This document shows positions 62,512-64,000 of a stretch of DNA of 64,000 nt, piece by piece. The notes beneath the pieces were generated by a model. The model searched no databases and was not told the DNA's origin. It saw only the letters and a program-made list of their open reading frames with translations. Positions within the stretch are counted from its first letter, which is position 1. The number at the start of each line of letters is the position of its first letter. A program made the translations under genes and the position numbers. This DNA is from Prauserella cavernicola (GTDB lineage: Bacteria; Actinomycetota; Actinomycetes; Mycobacteriales; Pseudonocardiaceae): positions 237,577-301,576 of the forward strand of contig NZ_JAENJH010000008.1 in the NCBI RefSeq assembly GCF_016595675.1. Reading direction: 5' to 3'.

Positions 62512-62909
62512 TGACGACCGAAGGCACTCACCACGAGAGCTACGAGCGAGGCATCGACATGCGCAAACGCGTGCTCGGCGCCGAGCACGTCGAGCGCTCG
62601 CTCGCGAGCGTCAGCGAGTTCTCACGGCCCATCCAGGAGCTCGTGACGGAGTACTGCTGGGGCGAGGTGTGGACGCGACCGGGGATCGATCAGCGGACGC
62701 GGTCGATGATCAACCTCGCGATGCTGACGGCGCTCAACCGGCCACACGAGCTCGCGGTGCATGTCAAAGGCGCTGTCCACAACGGCGTCACCGCCGCCGA
62801 GATCCAGGAGGTACTCTTGCAGACCGCGATCTACGTCGGCGTCCCCGCCGCGCTCGAATCGTTCCGTATCGCGGAGCGCGTGCTGACGGAACTCGATCAG
62901 GATGCCTGA
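62511..62909 (+). CDS. Carboxymuconolactone decarboxylase (CMD)-family protein
   Basis: A 132-residue all-helical protein related to 4-carboxymuconolactone decarboxylase (PcaC): RKRVLGAEHVERSLASVSEF, EYCWGEVWTRPGIDQRTRSMINLAMLTALNRPHELAVHVKGAVHNGVTAAEIQEVLLQTAIYVGVPAALESFR is the family core. It lacks the AhpD CxxC pair. The true substrate is unclear since no other protocatechuate genes are nearby. Confidence 0.87.
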   Translation: MTTEGTHHESYERGIDMRKRVLGAEHVERSLASVSEFSRPIQELVTEYCWGEVWTRPGIDQRTRSMINLAMLTALNRPHELAVHVKGAVHNGVTAAEIQEVLLQTAIYVGVPAALESFRIAERVLTELDQDA

Positions 62910-63867
62910 GATGACGGGGACTTCGATCGGTTTCATCGGCCTCGGCCGGATGGGGCTGCCGATGGCGGCCCGGCTCATCAAGGCCGGTTACCGCGTCCGC
63001 GGCTTCGATCTCGCCAAGGACGCGCGCTCCCGGCTCGCCGCCGAGGGAGGAGACGCCGTCGATGACGCGGCAGCCGCGGCCGCCGCCGACATCGTCGTTC
63101 TCATGCTCCCCGATTCCGGCGTGGTCGAGCACGTTCTCGGCCGGACCGACGTCGCGGCCGCCCTTGACGAGGGAACGCTCGTCGTCGACATGAGCTCATC
63201 CGAACCACTGCGCACCCGCGCACTGGCCGGGAAACTCGGGCAGCGGGGCGTCGGCCTCGTCGACGCACCGGTATCGGGTGGAGTGCGGGGTGCCGAACGC
63301 GGCACACTGACGATCATGGTTGGCGGATCCGACGAACAGATCGTGCGCGCCGAACCGGTTCTCGGCACTCTCGGCACAGTAGTGCGGGCCGGAGGGACCG
63401 GAGCCGGTCATGCCGTGAAAGCGCTGAACAACCTCATGTCGGCGACACACCTGTGGATCACCAGCGAGGCGATGCACGCCGGGCGAGCCTTCGGGATCGA
63501 CCCCGAGGTCATGCTCGCGATCGTGAACGGCTCCAGCGGGCGCAGCGGCTCGACCGACAACAAGTGGCCGAACTTCATCCTTCCCGGCGGTTACGACTCC
63601 GGGTTCGCCCTGCGGCTCATGCTCAAGGACATGCGGATCGCCGCGGACCTCTCGCGCGCCGTCGGGGTCGAACCATCACTCGGCGACGACGCGATCAGCC
63701 GGTGGGCGGCGGCGGCGGACGAACTCGCCGCCGACGCCGACCACACGGAGATCGCGCGCTGGATCGCCGACCACGCGGGCGAACCCACGTCCGCTGAGCC
63801 GGAGGCAACGAGCCCGGCGGGCACCGCAGATGTCTCGGATGCGCCCGCCTCGCGCGGGATCCTCTGA
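62902..63867 (+). CDS. 3-hydroxyisobutyrate-dehydrogenase-family enzyme 2
   Basis: A 321-residue beta-hydroxyacid dehydrogenase paralogous to the one at 61199-62107: SIGFIGLGRMGLPMAARLIKAGYRVRGFD, DAPVSGGVRGAERGTLTIMVGG and catalytic Lys in GHAVKALNNLMSATHLW. The C-terminus has a short acidic/Ser-Thr extension. ATG 62902 overlaps the CMD gene; ATG 62911 is an alternative. Confidence 0.9.
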   Translation: MPEMTGTSIGFIGLGRMGLPMAARLIKAGYRVRGFDLAKDARSRLAAEGGDAVDDAAAAAAADIVVLMLPDSGVVEHVLGRTDVAAALDEGTLVVDMSSSEPLRTRALAGKLGQRGVGLVDAPVSGGVRGAERGTLTIMVGGSDEQIVRAEPVLGTLGTVVRAGGTGAGHAVKALNNLMSATHLWITSEAMHAGRAFGIDPEVMLAIVNGSSGRSGSTDNKWPNFILPGGYDSGFALRLMLKDMRIAADLSRAVGVEPSLGDDAISRWAAAADELAADADHTEIARWIADHAGEPTSAEPEATSPAGTADVSDAPASRGIL

Positions 63868-63900
63868 CAGATGGAGAGCGGGAGACCTAAGGTGTCAGCC

Positions 63901-64000
63901 ATGACGACGGACACGAACGACGGGCAGAGCCAGCTCGCGCCCGTTGTCCGGGTAGGCGCACCGCTGCGTGAGCAGGTGATCGATTCTCTGCGTCAAGCGA
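63901..64000 (+). CDS. GntR-family regulator, 5' part only
   Basis: The window ends inside this gene. The visible 33 residues end with VRVGAPLREQVIDSLRQA, the usual entry into the GntR winged helix of FCD-type repressors. It follows the catabolic operon by 33 bases and probably regulates it; matching operator-like motifs lie in the divergent promoter at 57947-58122. Confidence 0.65.
   Translation, partial: MTTDTNDGQSQLAPVVRVGAPLREQVIDSLRQA

Overview
The window comes from a very GC-rich actinomycete chromosome. Strong GC bias at third codon positions, dense ATGA/GTGA gene overlaps, LAL and StrR-type cluster regulators and macrolide-style sugar genes suggest a Pseudonocardiaceae-like secondary-metabolite producer. 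The genus is not determined.

The most notable region is a large minus-strand operon running from 32798 down to 14833. It begins with a 49-residue RiPP precursor peptide (32649-32798) ending in SSVTYTVAVHC. The last six residues match the ring-forming end of thioamitide cores (compare SIALHC of thioviridamide). It is followed by a Ser/Thr phosphotransferase, a HopA1-type lyase and an HFCD flavoprotein cysteine decarboxylase, the set that makes dehydrated residues and AviCys/AviMeCys rings in thioamitides and class V lanthipeptides. No YcaO/TfuA thioamidation pair is present. The same operon encodes a KAS III, a GNAT acyltransferase, a SnoaL-like protein, a zinc-type MDR reductase, a methyltransferase, a PhyH oxygenase, a DUF6624 protein, two glycosyltransferases (one with its P450-derived activator), an F420/luciferase-like oxidoreductase, and all five EvaA-E-type steps of dTDP-L-(epi)vancosamine biosynthesis. 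An upstream DesVI/TylM1-type N,N-dimethyltransferase (34222-34938) would finish an N,N-dimethyl amino sugar. The predicted product is an AviMeCys-type RiPP bearing a C-methylated amino sugar. A 13-bp hairpin lies directly after the precursor gene. Likely cluster regulators are a StrR/ParB-like protein (33034-34095) and a divergent 931-residue LAL protein (35377-38172) containing a TTA codon. A MerR-controlled DrrAB-type exporter (12037-13841) meets the distal end of the operon and may serve export or self-resistance.

1-9790: minus-strand genes for a secreted S33 peptidase, an RDD protein, an N-acyl-D-amino-acid deacylase, an ion-transporter-superfamily permease, a LysR regulator and a truncated response regulator; then a DUF6924 protein, a broken D-amino-acid-oxidase-like gene, and an alpha/beta hydrolase divergent from a TetR regulator with tandem operator-like sites. 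9791-11195 is decayed DNA with an IS3 remnant and a strong hairpin. 13861-14829 is an MDR oxidoreductase after drrAB.

38540-53429: a helical protein of unknown function, a GlcD-GlpC-type FAD/Fe-S oxidoreductase, a TerC transporter with an upstream yybP-ykoY (Mn2+) riboswitch-like leader and a 33-residue membrane peptide, a DedA protein, a CPBP protease with a NarL-type two-component system, a truncated IS701-like transposase, a second LAL regulator and a YciI-family protein.

53776-64000: a catabolic region with two divergent operons. The minus operon carries a TRAP transporter and a zinc alcohol dehydrogenase. The plus operon carries an MFS transporter, an MBL hydrolase, an SDR, two 3-hydroxyisobutyrate-dehydrogenase-family enzymes, a cupin and a CMD-family protein, and is followed by the start of a GntR regulator. 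The substrate is unknown; a hydroxy-carboxylate or lactone is plausible. No tRNA, rRNA or CRISPR array was seen.
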